A DNA stretch of 64,000 nt, from assembly GCF_018588885.1 (NCBI RefSeq), contig NZ_JAFFIW010000021.1:48925-112924 (forward strand). Reading direction: 5' to 3'. Under the pieces are notes generated by a model. It worked only from the letters and a program-made list of their open reading frames with translations, did no database searches and was not told where the DNA came from. Shown here piece after piece: positions 27,768 through 35,880 of the stretch. Numbering within the stretch: the first letter of the stretch is position 1; each line of letters starts with the position of its first letter. Made by a program: the position numbers and the translations under genes. Origin of the DNA: Mesorhizobium sp. dw_380 (lineage in GTDB: Bacteria > Pseudomonadota > Alphaproteobacteria > Rhizobiales > Rhizobiaceae).

Positions 27768-28523
27768 TCAGTCCTCTTTCGCGGGAAGGCGAAGCCGCAG
27801 AACGAGCACCGCTGCGAGCGCCGCGGCGAGCCCATACCAGGTGACAGCATATTGCAGATGGCTGTTCGGCAGGTCGATGATGGTGACGCCGCCGACCGGC
27901 AGGCCGCCGGGATTGGGCGTCTTGTCGGCATCGATGAAGATCGGCACCAGCGTGAAGCCGGCCGGCAAGCCGGCGCTTGCCGCCATCACGTCGCGGTCCT
28001 TCCAGTAGAAGATGTTCTTGGCCACATCATTGTCGGGAAGCATCATCGACGGCTTTGCCGGCAGCGGGTTGCGGGCGAGCCCGGTGACCGCCACCTTGCC
28101 CGTCACCTGTCCCTTGGGGCGTTTGGCGGCGTCCTTGAGGTCGTAGGGCACGAAGCCGCGATTGACCAGCACGAAGCGGCCATCGTCGAGGGCCAGCGGC
28201 GTATAGACGTTGAAACCGGCGTCCCCCTCCCAGGTCGCGTAAAAGTGCCGCTCGCCTGCGTGCAGGAACGTGCCGCTGACGGTCACGGGCGTATAGTCGG
28301 CGTCTCCGGTGGCGGCGAATTCCTTCTCGACATCGGCCAGCGGCCGCGGCGCCGAATGGGTGCGCTGGTCGATGGTCTGGAGAAGGCCTTCCTTCCAGTG
28401 CAGGCGCTGGACTTGCCAGGTGCCGAGCGCCAGCAGGATCAAAAGCAGGACCAGGCCAAGCCCGAGCAGCAATGCCGATCGTGGCCGCGAACGGCCGCTG
28501 CCTTTGACGGATGCCTCACTCAT
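27768..28523 (-). CDS. SURF1 family cytochrome oxidase assembly protein
   Basis: A 251-residue membrane protein needed for haem insertion into cytochrome c oxidase subunit I. It has one N-terminal and one C-terminal membrane segment (LLLGLGLVLLLILLALGTWQ and YAVTWYGLAAALAAVLVLRL). The family motifs are LGTWQVQRLHWKEGLL and, after a periplasmic domain, VLVNRGFVPYDL and SHLQYAVTWYG. Its ATG overlaps the stop of the DUF983 gene by four bases. It is part of the oxidase gene run. Confidence 0.94.
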   Translation of the reverse strand: MSEASVKGSGRSRPRSALLLGLGLVLLLILLALGTWQVQRLHWKEGLLQTIDQRTHSAPRPLADVEKEFAATGDADYTPVTVSGTFLHAGERHFYATWEGDAGFNVYTPLALDDGRFVLVNRGFVPYDLKDAAKRPKGQVTGKVAVTGLARNPLPAKPSMMLPDNDVAKNIFYWKDRDVMAASAGLPAGFTLVPIFIDADKTPNPGGLPVGGVTIIDLPNSHLQYAVTWYGLAAALAAVLVLRLRLPAKED

Positions 28524-28906
28524 TCGCCGCGGTCCAGCCGGCCTTCGGCCGCCTTGTTGGCATATTGCAGCGTGAGCAGCACGCCCTTGATGAGCCGGAG
28601 CGCGGTCAGGCACAGCACCAGGGCCAGCGGAATCCATATCAGCAGATGCAGCCAGAGCGGCGGGCTCAGCGTGACCTCGACCCAGAGCGCCAGGCCGACG
28701 ATGATGAAGCCGATGATGAGGATGACGAAGACCGCCGGCCCGTCGCCGGCATCGGCGTAGGAATAATCGAGGCCGCAATTGACGCAGCGCTTGCCGACGG
28801 TGAGGAAGCCGGAAAACAACCGCCCTTCGCCGCAGCGCGGGCAGCGGCCGCGCAGGCCAGCCGAAATCGGATCGATCGGAGGCCAGATCGCCTTATCGTC
28901 GCTCAT
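28520..28906 (-). CDS. DUF983 membrane protein with zinc-ribbon cysteines
   Basis: A 128-residue protein. The N-terminal region has two CxxC pairs (RCPRCGEG and CVNCGLDY) that probably bind zinc. Two membrane helices follow (VILIIGFIIVGLALWVEV and LLIWIPLALVLCLTAL). DUF983 genes are common between the oxidase subunit III gene and SURF1 in rhizobia, which suggests a role in oxidase assembly, but no mechanism is known to me. It overlaps SURF1 by four bases. Confidence 0.9.
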   Translation of the reverse strand: MSDDKAIWPPIDPISAGLRGRCPRCGEGRLFSGFLTVGKRCVNCGLDYSYADAGDGPAVFVILIIGFIIVGLALWVEVTLSPPLWLHLLIWIPLALVLCLTALRLIKGVLLTLQYANKAAEGRLDRGE

Positions 28907-28909
28907 TGC

Positions 28910-29398
28910 TTACCGCTCGATCTCGATCGGTGTCCCGTCGGTCACCATTGCCCAGATTTCGTCCATGTCGGAGTCCGTAACCGCAATGCAGCCGTCGGTC
29001 CAGTCGACCAATTGAAGCAGCCAGCCCCACCAGCCATAGCCATTGGGCTGGCCATGAATCATGATCATGCCGCCAGCGTCGACATTGCGGGTCTTCGCGG
29101 CCGCCAGATCGTCGGCATTGGGATAGGAGACGTGGATCGACTTGTGAAAGATGCTGTTGGGATTGCGCCAATCGTAGCGCCCCTCGGGCGTGCGTTGATC
29201 GCCCTCCTGGTACTTGTGCCCAAGCGGATCGCCGCCGAGCGCGATGCCGTAGCTTCGCAGGACCTTGCCGTCGCCGATCAGCTCCAGCCGCCGTTCCGCC
29301 TTGCTAACACGCACCAGATCGACTTTGCCGCCGGCAAAAGCTGGAACCGCCGCGATCATGAACACGAAGAAGATGGCAGAAGGAGTTGTTAGCCGCAT
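28910..29398 (-). CDS. L,D-transpeptidase (YkuD) family exported protein
   Basis: A 162-residue protein with a cleavable signal peptide (residues 1-22, VPAFAGG). The YkuD domain carries the conserved histidine in GGMIMIHGQPNG and the catalytic cysteine in WTDGCIAVTDSDMDEIW. The usual motif is SHGC followed by R; here it is TDGCIAV, a variant seen in a branch of exported YkuD proteins. Family enzymes cross-link peptidoglycan or attach proteins to it. It sits between ctaE and DUF983 in an oxidase operon, where its job is not obvious. Confidence 0.9.
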   Translation of the reverse strand: MRLTTPSAIFFVFMIAAVPAFAGGKVDLVRVSKAERRLELIGDGKVLRSYGIALGGDPLGHKYQEGDQRTPEGRYDWRNPNSIFHKSIHVSYPNADDLAAAKTRNVDAGGMIMIHGQPNGYGWWGWLLQLVDWTDGCIAVTDSDMDEIWAMVTDGTPIEIER

Positions 29399-29484
29399 CG
29401 GCTATCGATCGGCGATCATTGCGCCGAAAAGAAGAAGGCGGCCACGTCGCCGCGGTCGCCTTCTCGAATCCCCAGAGACGAAAA

Positions 29485-30363
29485 TCAGTGGGCTTCGACC
29501 ACCGCGCCGACCGATCCCCAGACATAGATCGAGGCGAACAGGAACAGCCAGACCACGTCGACGAAGTGCCAGTACCAGGCGGCCGCCTCGAAACCGAAAT
29601 GCTGCTTGGGGGTGAAATCGCCCTTGATCGCCCTGATGAGGCAGACCAGCAGGAAGATGGTGCCGATGATGACATGGAAGCCGTGGAAGCCGGTCGCCAT
29701 GAAGAAGGTGGCGCCGTAGATGGAGTCCTTGAAGGCGAACGGAGCGTGCATGTACTCGTAGGCCTGCACCATGGTGAACAGCATGCCGAGGCCGACGGTC
29801 AGCACCAGGCCGTTGATCAGCCCTTTGCGATCGCCATGGATGAGCGAATGGTGCGCCCAGGTGACCGTTGTGCCCGACAGCAGCAAGATGACGGTGTTGT
29901 AGAGCGGCAGATGGAAGGGATCGAGAACCTCCATGCCCTTCGGCGGCCAGACACCGCCGGTGAACGCGGTGCGGGCATATTGATGTGCCTCGCTCGGGAA
30001 TAGGCTGGCGTCGAAATAGGCCCAGAACCAGGCGACGAAGAACATCACCTCTGAGGCGATGAACATGATCATGCCATAGCGCAGATGCAGCGACACGACA
30101 CGCGTGTGATGGCCTTCATGCGCTTCCTTGATCGTGTCCGACCACCAGGCGAACATGGTGTAGAGCACGATCACCAAGCCGATGAAGAACAGCCACGGAT
30201 TGGCGATGTTGAAGCCGAAGATCGGGAAGGAACCGCCCTTCAGATACTGCATGAGGCAGACGCCGCCAAAGGCGGTGACGAGCGCCCCTACCGATCCCAG
30301 GAAAGGCCACGGGCTCGGGTCGACGAGATGATAGTCGTGATGTTGTGCGTGCGCGTCTGCCAT
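29485..30363 (-). CDS. ctaE: Cytochrome c oxidase subunit III
   Basis: A 292-residue inner-membrane protein of the aa3-type oxidase with seven membrane segments. Conserved stretches are HDYHLVDPSPWPFLGS at the start, FFVAWFWAYFDASLFP with EAHQYART following, TVTWAHHSLIHGD, GFHGFHVIIGTIFL and, at the end, WYWHFVDVVWLFLFASIYVWG. It stabilises subunit I and proton uptake. The start is one base after the stop of ctaG, so both are in one transcript. Confidence 0.97.
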   Translation of the reverse strand: MADAHAQHHDYHLVDPSPWPFLGSVGALVTAFGGVCLMQYLKGGSFPIFGFNIANPWLFFIGLVIVLYTMFAWWSDTIKEAHEGHHTRVVSLHLRYGMIMFIASEVMFFVAWFWAYFDASLFPSEAHQYARTAFTGGVWPPKGMEVLDPFHLPLYNTVILLLSGTTVTWAHHSLIHGDRKGLINGLVLTVGLGMLFTMVQAYEYMHAPFAFKDSIYGATFFMATGFHGFHVIIGTIFLLVCLIRAIKGDFTPKQHFGFEAAAWYWHFVDVVWLFLFASIYVWGSVGAVVEAH

Positions 30364-30364
30364 A

Positions 30365-30997
30365 TCAACCCCCGAGATTTGCTTCGGTATTCGAAATTGT
30401 CTTGCTGTTTCCCTGGACCGGCTCCGAAGAGGCGACCGGCTTGTTCTTCTCGACCGGGAACATCGTGTAGGACAGAGTGATCGTCCTCACGTCCTTCAAT
30501 TCCGGCACGTTCACGATATCCGGGTCCACATAGAACAGGACCGGCATGTCCAGCGTCTCGCCGGGCTTCAGCGTCGTATCGGTGAAGCAGAAGCACTCGA
30601 CCTTGTTAAAGTAAGGCCCCGCCAGTTCCGGCTGGACGTTGAAGGTGGCGCGACCGGTGACGGGGCGATCGAACTTGTTGGTCGCCTGGTAATGCGCCTG
30701 CACCGTCTCGCCGATCTTCATGGTCAACGAGCGCTGGACCGGCTGGAACTCCCACGGCACGCCGGCAATATTGGCGTCGAAGCGGACGGTGATCTCGCGG
30801 TCGAGCACACGGCCGGCATATTGCTTCTCGACGCGTTGGGTCGTGCCGCCATAGCCGGTCGCCTGGCAGAACATCTTGTAGAGCGGCACGGCGGCATAGG
30901 CCATGCCGATCATGCCGGTGAAGAAGGCGAGACAGACAGCCGCGACGATGCGGTTGCTGTTCCTCCCTGCCGGCTTTTTGGATGTCTCGACGCTCAT
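30365..30997 (-). CDS. ctaG: Cytochrome c oxidase copper-delivery protein CtaG/Cox11
   Basis: A 210-residue protein with one N-terminal membrane anchor (RIVAAVCLAFFTGMIGMAYA) and a periplasmic copper-binding domain that supplies CuB of subunit I. VPLYKMFCQATGYGGTTQ and the copper-binding CFCF in NKVECFCFTDTTLKPGE are diagnostic. VDPDIVNVPELKDVRTITLSYTMF closes the domain; the key part is PDIVNVPELK. The ATG overlaps the stop of the small upstream gene (TGATG at 30999-30995), which fixes the start. Confidence 0.95.
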   Translation of the reverse strand: MSVETSKKPAGRNSNRIVAAVCLAFFTGMIGMAYAAVPLYKMFCQATGYGGTTQRVEKQYAGRVLDREITVRFDANIAGVPWEFQPVQRSLTMKIGETVQAHYQATNKFDRPVTGRATFNVQPELAGPYFNKVECFCFTDTTLKPGETLDMPVLFYVDPDIVNVPELKDVRTITLSYTMFPVEKNKPVASSEPVQGNSKTISNTEANLGG

Positions 30998-31164
30998 CAC
31001 ATCGTGCCCGACAGATTGTGGCCGAACTTCACGATCGTGGCGATGTAGAAAATGATGACCAATGCTGCCAGCGCCACGGCGATGGCGATGGAACGGCTGC
31101 GCTGGGCCTTCTTCTGGCGCTCGGTCAAGGTGACCGTTTCGAGCTTGTCCTCGATCATGGTCAT
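30997..31164 (-). CDS. Small membrane protein between ctaB and ctaG (CoxF-like)
   Basis: A 55-residue frame hidden inside a longer open frame. It has a charged N-terminus (IEDKLETVTLTERQKKAQRS), then one membrane helix (SIAIAVALAALVIIFYIATIV) and a short tail KFGHNLSGTM. Its ATG overlaps the ctaB stop by four bases (31164-31161), and its stop overlaps the ctaG start. This tight coupling argues that it is a real gene. Small single-helix proteins at this place in rhizobial oxidase operons are usually labelled CoxF or hypothetical; the function is unknown. Another in-frame ATG lies at 31158. Confidence 0.85.
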   Translation of the reverse strand: MTMIEDKLETVTLTERQKKAQRSRSIAIAVALAALVIIFYIATIVKFGHNLSGTM

Positions 31165-32105
31165 GCCCCACCCATGGCAAGCGCGCGTTCGACAACGCTG
31201 TCGGCCAGGTAGGTAGCGAAGATGGCGAAGAGATAGAGCAGCGAATAGCCGAACAGCGCCTTGGCCGGCTTCATGACGCGATCGTCGTCGGCCATGCCGA
31301 GCACTTTCCACGCATACCAGACAAAGCCAACCCCAAGCAGCATCGCGGCCACGCCGTAGACCGGCGTGGTGTAGCCGAGCAGCCACGGCAGCACACCGAC
31401 CGGAGCCAGCACAAGCGCATAGGCGAAAATCTGACGGCGGGTCGACGCCTGGCCGGCGACATTGGGCATCATCGGGATGCCGGCGCGGGCATAGTCGTCG
31501 GACTTGAACAGCGCGAGCGCCCAGAAATGCGGCGGCGTCCACAGGAAGATGATCAGGAACAGGATGATGCTTTCGAGGCTGACCGACCCGGTCACGGCGG
31601 CCCAGCCGATGACGGGCGGGATCGCACCGGCCGCGCCGCCGATGACGATGTTCTGCGGCGTCCAGCGCTTCAGCCACATCGTGTAGACGACGGCATAGAA
31701 GAAGATGGTGAAGGCCAGCAGTGTCGCCGACAGCCAGTTGACCAGCACGCCGAGCGTCATCACCGACAGCACCGAAAGCACCAGGCCGAAGCTCAGCGCT
31801 TCGTGCGGCTGGATGCGGCCGGACGGCACCGGACGGCTGGCCGTCCTGGTCATCACCGCGTCGATGTCGGCGTCGTACCACATGTTGAGCGCGCCAGATG
31901 CACCGGCGCCGATGGCGATCGACAGGATGGCGATCACCGCCAGCAGCGGGTTGATGGTCACGGGTGCCGCGACCAGTCCGACAAAAGCCGTGAACACCAC
32001 CAGCGACATGACGCGCGGCTTCAGCAGGGCGAAGAAATCGCCCGCCGTCGCTTCCGACATGCGGAAGCGCGCTTCGTCAATGCTGGTTTCGTCGACTAGG
32101 GCCAT
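31161..32105 (-). CDS. ctaB: Protoheme IX farnesyltransferase (haem O synthase)
   Basis: A 314-residue UbiA-type prenyltransferase that adds a farnesyl group to haem b, giving haem O for the oxidase. The first aspartate-rich motif is ALNMWYDADIDAVMTRTASRP, key part NMWYDADID-MTRT. The second is LWTPPHFWALALFKSDDYARAG. About eight to nine membrane segments are present. It lies between ctaD and the small gene, all on one strand, and overlaps the small gene by four bases. Confidence 0.96.
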   Translation of the reverse strand: MALVDETSIDEARFRMSEATAGDFFALLKPRVMSLVVFTAFVGLVAAPVTINPLLAVIAILSIAIGAGASGALNMWYDADIDAVMTRTASRPVPSGRIQPHEALSFGLVLSVLSVMTLGVLVNWLSATLLAFTIFFYAVVYTMWLKRWTPQNIVIGGAAGAIPPVIGWAAVTGSVSLESIILFLIIFLWTPPHFWALALFKSDDYARAGIPMMPNVAGQASTRRQIFAYALVLAPVGVLPWLLGYTTPVYGVAAMLLGVGFVWYAWKVLGMADDDRVMKPAKALFGYSLLYLFAIFATYLADSVVERALAMGGA

Positions 32106-32182
32106 GCGTACTCAAGTTCCATCATTCCGTTGGCCAAAACCGCCGGCGCGCCGGCGGCTTCGTATTCGAGCGGGCAGCCGCC

Positions 32183-33835
32183 TTATTTGATCTTCGGCAG
32201 CTGTTCCCACTGGTGGAACGGCGGCGGCGAAGGCAGCTGCCATTCGAGCGTGGTGGCGCCCTCGCCCCATGGGTTGGCGCCGGCGATCCGCTTCTTCTGG
32301 AAGGCTTCGAAGACGCAGTAGAGGAAGATCGCCACGCCGACAGCCGAGATATAGGACCCGATGGACGACACATAGTTCCAGCCGGCAAATGCGTCCGGAT
32401 AGTCTATGGTACGGCGCGGCATACCAGCGAGGCCAAGGAAATGCTGCGGGAAGAAAATCAGATTGACGCCGACGAACGTGACCCAGAAGTGGGTGTTGGC
32501 AATCACCGGCGAATACATGTAGCCGGTCATCTTCGGGAACCAGTAGTACCAGCCAGCGAAGATGGCGAACACCGCGCCCAGCGACAGCACGTAGTGGAAG
32601 TGCGCAATGACGAAATAGGTGTCATGCAGCGAGCGGTCGAGGCCGGCATTGGCCAGCTGGACGCCGGTGACGCCACCGATGGTGAACAGGAAGATGAAGC
32701 CCAGCGCCCACAGCATTGGAGTCTTGAACGAGATCGACCCGCCCCACATCGTGGCGATCCAGGAGAAGATCTTCACGCCGGTCGGCACCGCGATGACCAT
32801 GGTGGCGAAGACGAAATAACGCTGCGTGTCGAGCGACAGGCCAGTCGTATACATATGGTGCGCCCAGACGATGAAGCCGACGGCACCGATCGCGACCATG
32901 GCATAGGCCATGCCGAGATAGCCGAACACCGGCTTCCTCGAGAAGGTCGAGATGACATGGCTGATGATGCCGAAGCCCGGCAGGATCAGAATATACACTT
33001 CCGGATGGCCGAAGAACCAGAACAGGTGCTGGAACAGCAGCGGGTCGCCGCCGCCATCAGGAGCGAAGAAGGTGGTGCCGAAATTGCGGTCGGTGAGCAG
33101 CATGGTGATGCCGCCGGCCAGAACCGGCAGGGACAGGAGCAGCAGGAAGGCGGTGACCAGCACCGACCAGGCAAACAGCGGCATCTTGTGCAGCGTCATG
33201 CCGGGTGCGCGCATGTTGAAGATGGTGGTGATGAAGTTGATGGCGCCGAGGATCGAGGACGCGCCGGCAATGTGGATCGACAGGATCGCCAGATCCATCG
33301 CCGGTCCGGGCTGACCGGAGGTCGACAGCGGCGGATAGAGCGTCCAGCCGCCGCCGACGCCAAAGGCGCCCGGTGCGCTCGGCACGAACATCGAGGTGAG
33401 CAGCAGGATGAAGGCAGGCGGCAGCAGCCAGAACGAGATGTTGTTCATGCGCGGAAACGCCATGTCGGGAGCACCGATCATGATCGGCACCATCCAGTTG
33501 GCGAAACCGCCGATCAGGGCCGGCATGACCATGAAGAAGATCATGATCAGTGCATGCGCGGTGGCAAAGGCATTGTACATGCTCTTGCCGCCGTCGATCG
33601 CGGCGTCACCGTTCATGCCGTAGACCATCTGCGCCAGACCGCTGAAGATCTGGATGCCAGGCTCCTGCAGTTCCATGCGGATGGCGACCGACAGTGCGCC
33701 GCCGATGATACCGGCCATGATCGCGAAGATCAGGTAGAGCGTGCCGATGTCCTTATGGTTGGTCGAATAAACCCAGCGCACCCAACCGTGATAAGGCTTG
33801 TGGTCGTGCCCGTCGTGAGCTGCAGCGTCTGCCAT
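32183..33835 (-). CDS. ctaD: Cytochrome c oxidase subunit I (aa3 type)
   Basis: A 550-residue catalytic subunit with 12 membrane segments, holding haem a, haem a3 and CuB. STNHKDIGTLYLIFA opens the conserved core. FWFFGHPEVYILILPGFG has the CuB histidine and the cross-linked His-Tyr pair. WAHHMYTTG gives two further copper histidines, and DTYFVIAHFHYVLS the haem ligands. The ATG at 33835 follows a GGAG site and precedes ADAAAHDGHDHKPYHGW. It lies 37 bases after ctaC in the same direction. Confidence 0.97.
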   Translation of the reverse strand: MADAAAHDGHDHKPYHGWVRWVYSTNHKDIGTLYLIFAIMAGIIGGALSVAIRMELQEPGIQIFSGLAQMVYGMNGDAAIDGGKSMYNAFATAHALIMIFFMVMPALIGGFANWMVPIMIGAPDMAFPRMNNISFWLLPPAFILLLTSMFVPSAPGAFGVGGGWTLYPPLSTSGQPGPAMDLAILSIHIAGASSILGAINFITTIFNMRAPGMTLHKMPLFAWSVLVTAFLLLLSLPVLAGGITMLLTDRNFGTTFFAPDGGGDPLLFQHLFWFFGHPEVYILILPGFGIISHVISTFSRKPVFGYLGMAYAMVAIGAVGFIVWAHHMYTTGLSLDTQRYFVFATMVIAVPTGVKIFSWIATMWGGSISFKTPMLWALGFIFLFTIGGVTGVQLANAGLDRSLHDTYFVIAHFHYVLSLGAVFAIFAGWYYWFPKMTGYMYSPVIANTHFWVTFVGVNLIFFPQHFLGLAGMPRRTIDYPDAFAGWNYVSSIGSYISAVGVAIFLYCVFEAFQKKRIAGANPWGEGATTLEWQLPSPPPFHQWEQLPKIK

Positions 33836-33872
33836 GTTCCGCTCCGTTCCCTGATCTTTTCTGGCCGCGGCA

Positions 33873-34772
33873 TCAATTGCCGGCGGCCGCAACCTTGTTC
33901 TGGCCATCGACCTCGGCCATCAGCGTCTTGTTGGCGCCGGGCAGATCGGTCTTGGCCGCAGCCAACCAGGTCTTGAACTGCGCATCGGAGACGACGCGAA
34001 TGGCGATCGGCATGAAGGCATGGTCCTTGCCGCAGAGCTGCGAGCACTGGCCATAATAGAGGCCTTCCTTCTCCGCCTTGAACCAGGTCTCGTTGGTGCG
34101 GCCGGGGATGGCGTCGACCTTGATGCCGAAGGACGGCATGGCGAAGGAATGGATCACGTCGGTCGCGGTGACAAGCACGCGGGTCATCGTGTGGACCGGC
34201 ACCACCAATTCATTGTCGACGGCGAGCAGGCGCGGATAGACGCCGCGGTCCTCCTTGCCGGCCTTGGCGCGGTCACCATCCTGAAGGATGGCCGAATTGA
34301 AGGCGAGCGTGTTGTCGGTCTGGTATTCGTAGTCCCAGTTCCACTGGTTGCCAGTCGCCTTCACGGTCAGCTTGGCTTCTTCCGGCGGCGTATACTGCGC
34401 GGTCAGGAGCTGAAACGAAGGAATGGCAAGGCAAAGCAGGATGACGACGGGGCCAACGGTCCAGATGACCTCGATCAGCGTGTTGTGGCTGGTGTTGGAG
34501 GGAATCGGGTTGGCGCTCGCGCGGAATTTCACGATGCAGTAGGCAAGGAGAAGCAGCACCAGAACGGTGATCGGGACGATGAACCACATCGTGTAATTTC
34601 CGAACCACTCGATCTGCCGCATCATGTCGGTCGCCGGCGCCTGGAAGGTCGTCTCCCACTCCACGGGCTGATCGGCATGGGCGGATGTGCCGGCAAAAAT
34701 CGCGGCAGCGGCACAAGCACTCAGAAACTTGGCACTTGCTAGAAACCTGGCGCCAGCTAGGAAATTTCTCAT
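33873..34772 (-). CDS. ctaC: Cytochrome c oxidase subunit II
   Basis: A 299-residue subunit that receives electrons from cytochrome c. It has a signal peptide (to about residue 33, SAHADQP), two membrane helices and the periplasmic CuA domain. The CuA ligands are seen in TDVIHSFAMPSFG and YYGQCSQLCGKDHAFMPI. The aromatic entry site is GNQWNWDYEYQ. The signal region holds a near-repeat FLAGARFLASAKFLSA. It is the first structural gene of the oxidase operon; a long upstream region separates it from the divergent IalB-like gene. Confidence 0.97.
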   Translation of the reverse strand: MRNFLAGARFLASAKFLSACAAAAIFAGTSAHADQPVEWETTFQAPATDMMRQIEWFGNYTMWFIVPITVLVLLLLAYCIVKFRASANPIPSNTSHNTLIEVIWTVGPVVILLCLAIPSFQLLTAQYTPPEEAKLTVKATGNQWNWDYEYQTDNTLAFNSAILQDGDRAKAGKEDRGVYPRLLAVDNELVVPVHTMTRVLVTATDVIHSFAMPSFGIKVDAIPGRTNETWFKAEKEGLYYGQCSQLCGKDHAFMPIAIRVVSDAQFKTWLAAAKTDLPGANKTLMAEVDGQNKVAAAGN

Positions 34773-35148
34773 CGCCCTCTTCGTCTCCCAGTCCCTCGCG
34801 GCTGTGCCAACGAGAATAACGAACAATGCCGGGACGGGAATCCCGACAGTCTCAAGGTGGTTCAAACCATACTCTTTTTCCCTCCGCAAGAAAGGAGCGG
34901 AGGAAACTGTGCGGCATTTTTGCGCGCAAGCCGGCACGGCTCTTCCGGGGCAGCGGCAACGGTGGCGAATCGTGCCTGTCCGGCAGGCCGCCCGCCTCAT
35001 GACGGCAGGGCGCGCGTGGCGTCGTAATTCAGGCGAATTTGGCAGGGAAAAGCGCTGTATTGCCTGTTTCGGGACAGCTGGGCCGCGGTCTCGTCCTTTA
35101 CTTGGCATTGGCGCGGCTTAAAGTGCCGTGATTCGCAATGGAGCCGTC
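34773..35148. promoter_or_regulatory. Divergent upstream region of the oxidase operon and IalB-like gene
   Basis: A 376-base gap with no convincing gene. It must hold the promoter of the oxidase operon on the minus strand. A stem CCTCCGC (34881-34887) pairs with GCGGAGG (34897-34903) around a nine-base loop, in what would be the long ctaC leader. I could not name a binding site for a known regulator here. Confidence 0.5.
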
Positions 35149-35709
35149 ATGAACTCTTGGCTTTCGAGACTGGGGCGTACGAGACCGGGGCTATCGAGCA
35201 CCTTGGTCAAGGCCATGTTTTTAGCCGCCCTGTCCGCGGCCGGTCTGTTCGTCGCCGGTCAGGCCAATGCCGCCCAGCCGAGCGGCACGGTGCGCTCGAC
35301 GCATGGCGCCTGGTCGATCATCTGCGACACGCCGGCCGGTGCCACCTCGGAACAATGCGTGATGATGCAAAACGTCGTCGCCGAGGATCGTCCGGAAATG
35401 GGCCTGTCGGTCGTCGTGCTGCGCACCGCCGACAACAAGGCCGAGATCCTGCGCGTGCTGGCGCCGCTTGGCGTGCTTTTGCCGAACGGGCTCGGCCTTA
35501 ATGTCGACGGCAAGGACATCGGCCGCGCCTATTTCGTGCGCTGCTTCCAGGACGGCTGTTATGCCGAGGTCATTCTCGAAAAGCCGCTGCTCGATACGCT
35601 GAAGACCGGCACATCGGCAACGTTTATCGTCTTCCAGACGCCTGAAGAAGGCATCGGCATCCCGGTCGATCTCAAGGGTTTCGCCGAGGGTTTCGCCGCC
35701 CTGCCCTGA
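35149..35709 (+). CDS. Invasion-associated locus B (IalB) family exported protein
   Basis: A 186-residue protein with a signal peptide (FLAALSAAGLFVAGQANAAQP). One IalB domain follows: THGAWSIICDTPAGATSEQCVMMQ with two conserved cysteines, then IGRAYFVRCFQDGCYAEVIL with two more. They probably form periplasmic disulfides. IalB was named in Bartonella for red-cell invasion, but the family is general in Alphaproteobacteria. GGAG six bases before the ATG at 35149 supports this start over the GTG at 35128. Confidence 0.9.
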   Translation: MNSWLSRLGRTRPGLSSTLVKAMFLAALSAAGLFVAGQANAAQPSGTVRSTHGAWSIICDTPAGATSEQCVMMQNVVAEDRPEMGLSVVVLRTADNKAEILRVLAPLGVLLPNGLGLNVDGKDIGRAYFVRCFQDGCYAEVILEKPLLDTLKTGTSATFIVFQTPEEGIGIPVDLKGFAEGFAALP

Positions 35710-35880
35710 TCCTGGGCCTTGCTTAGAGCCGGAGGCTGACGCGGTTTTCGAAACCGGAAAACAGGGTCCTGCATCGAGCGGGCGCCGTCATTCAACGACG
35801 TCGATCTCCATTGCCGATTGTGCCGGCGCGGCTTCACGCCTACATCGGGGGAAAGCAATCTTCCCACGGATGGACGTGCC

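Noticed and set aside
33873..35108. Longer ctaC frame starting at 35108
   Set aside because: The first 112 codons lack any family similarity and would place the signal peptide inside the protein; the ATG at 34772 starts at a normal signal.
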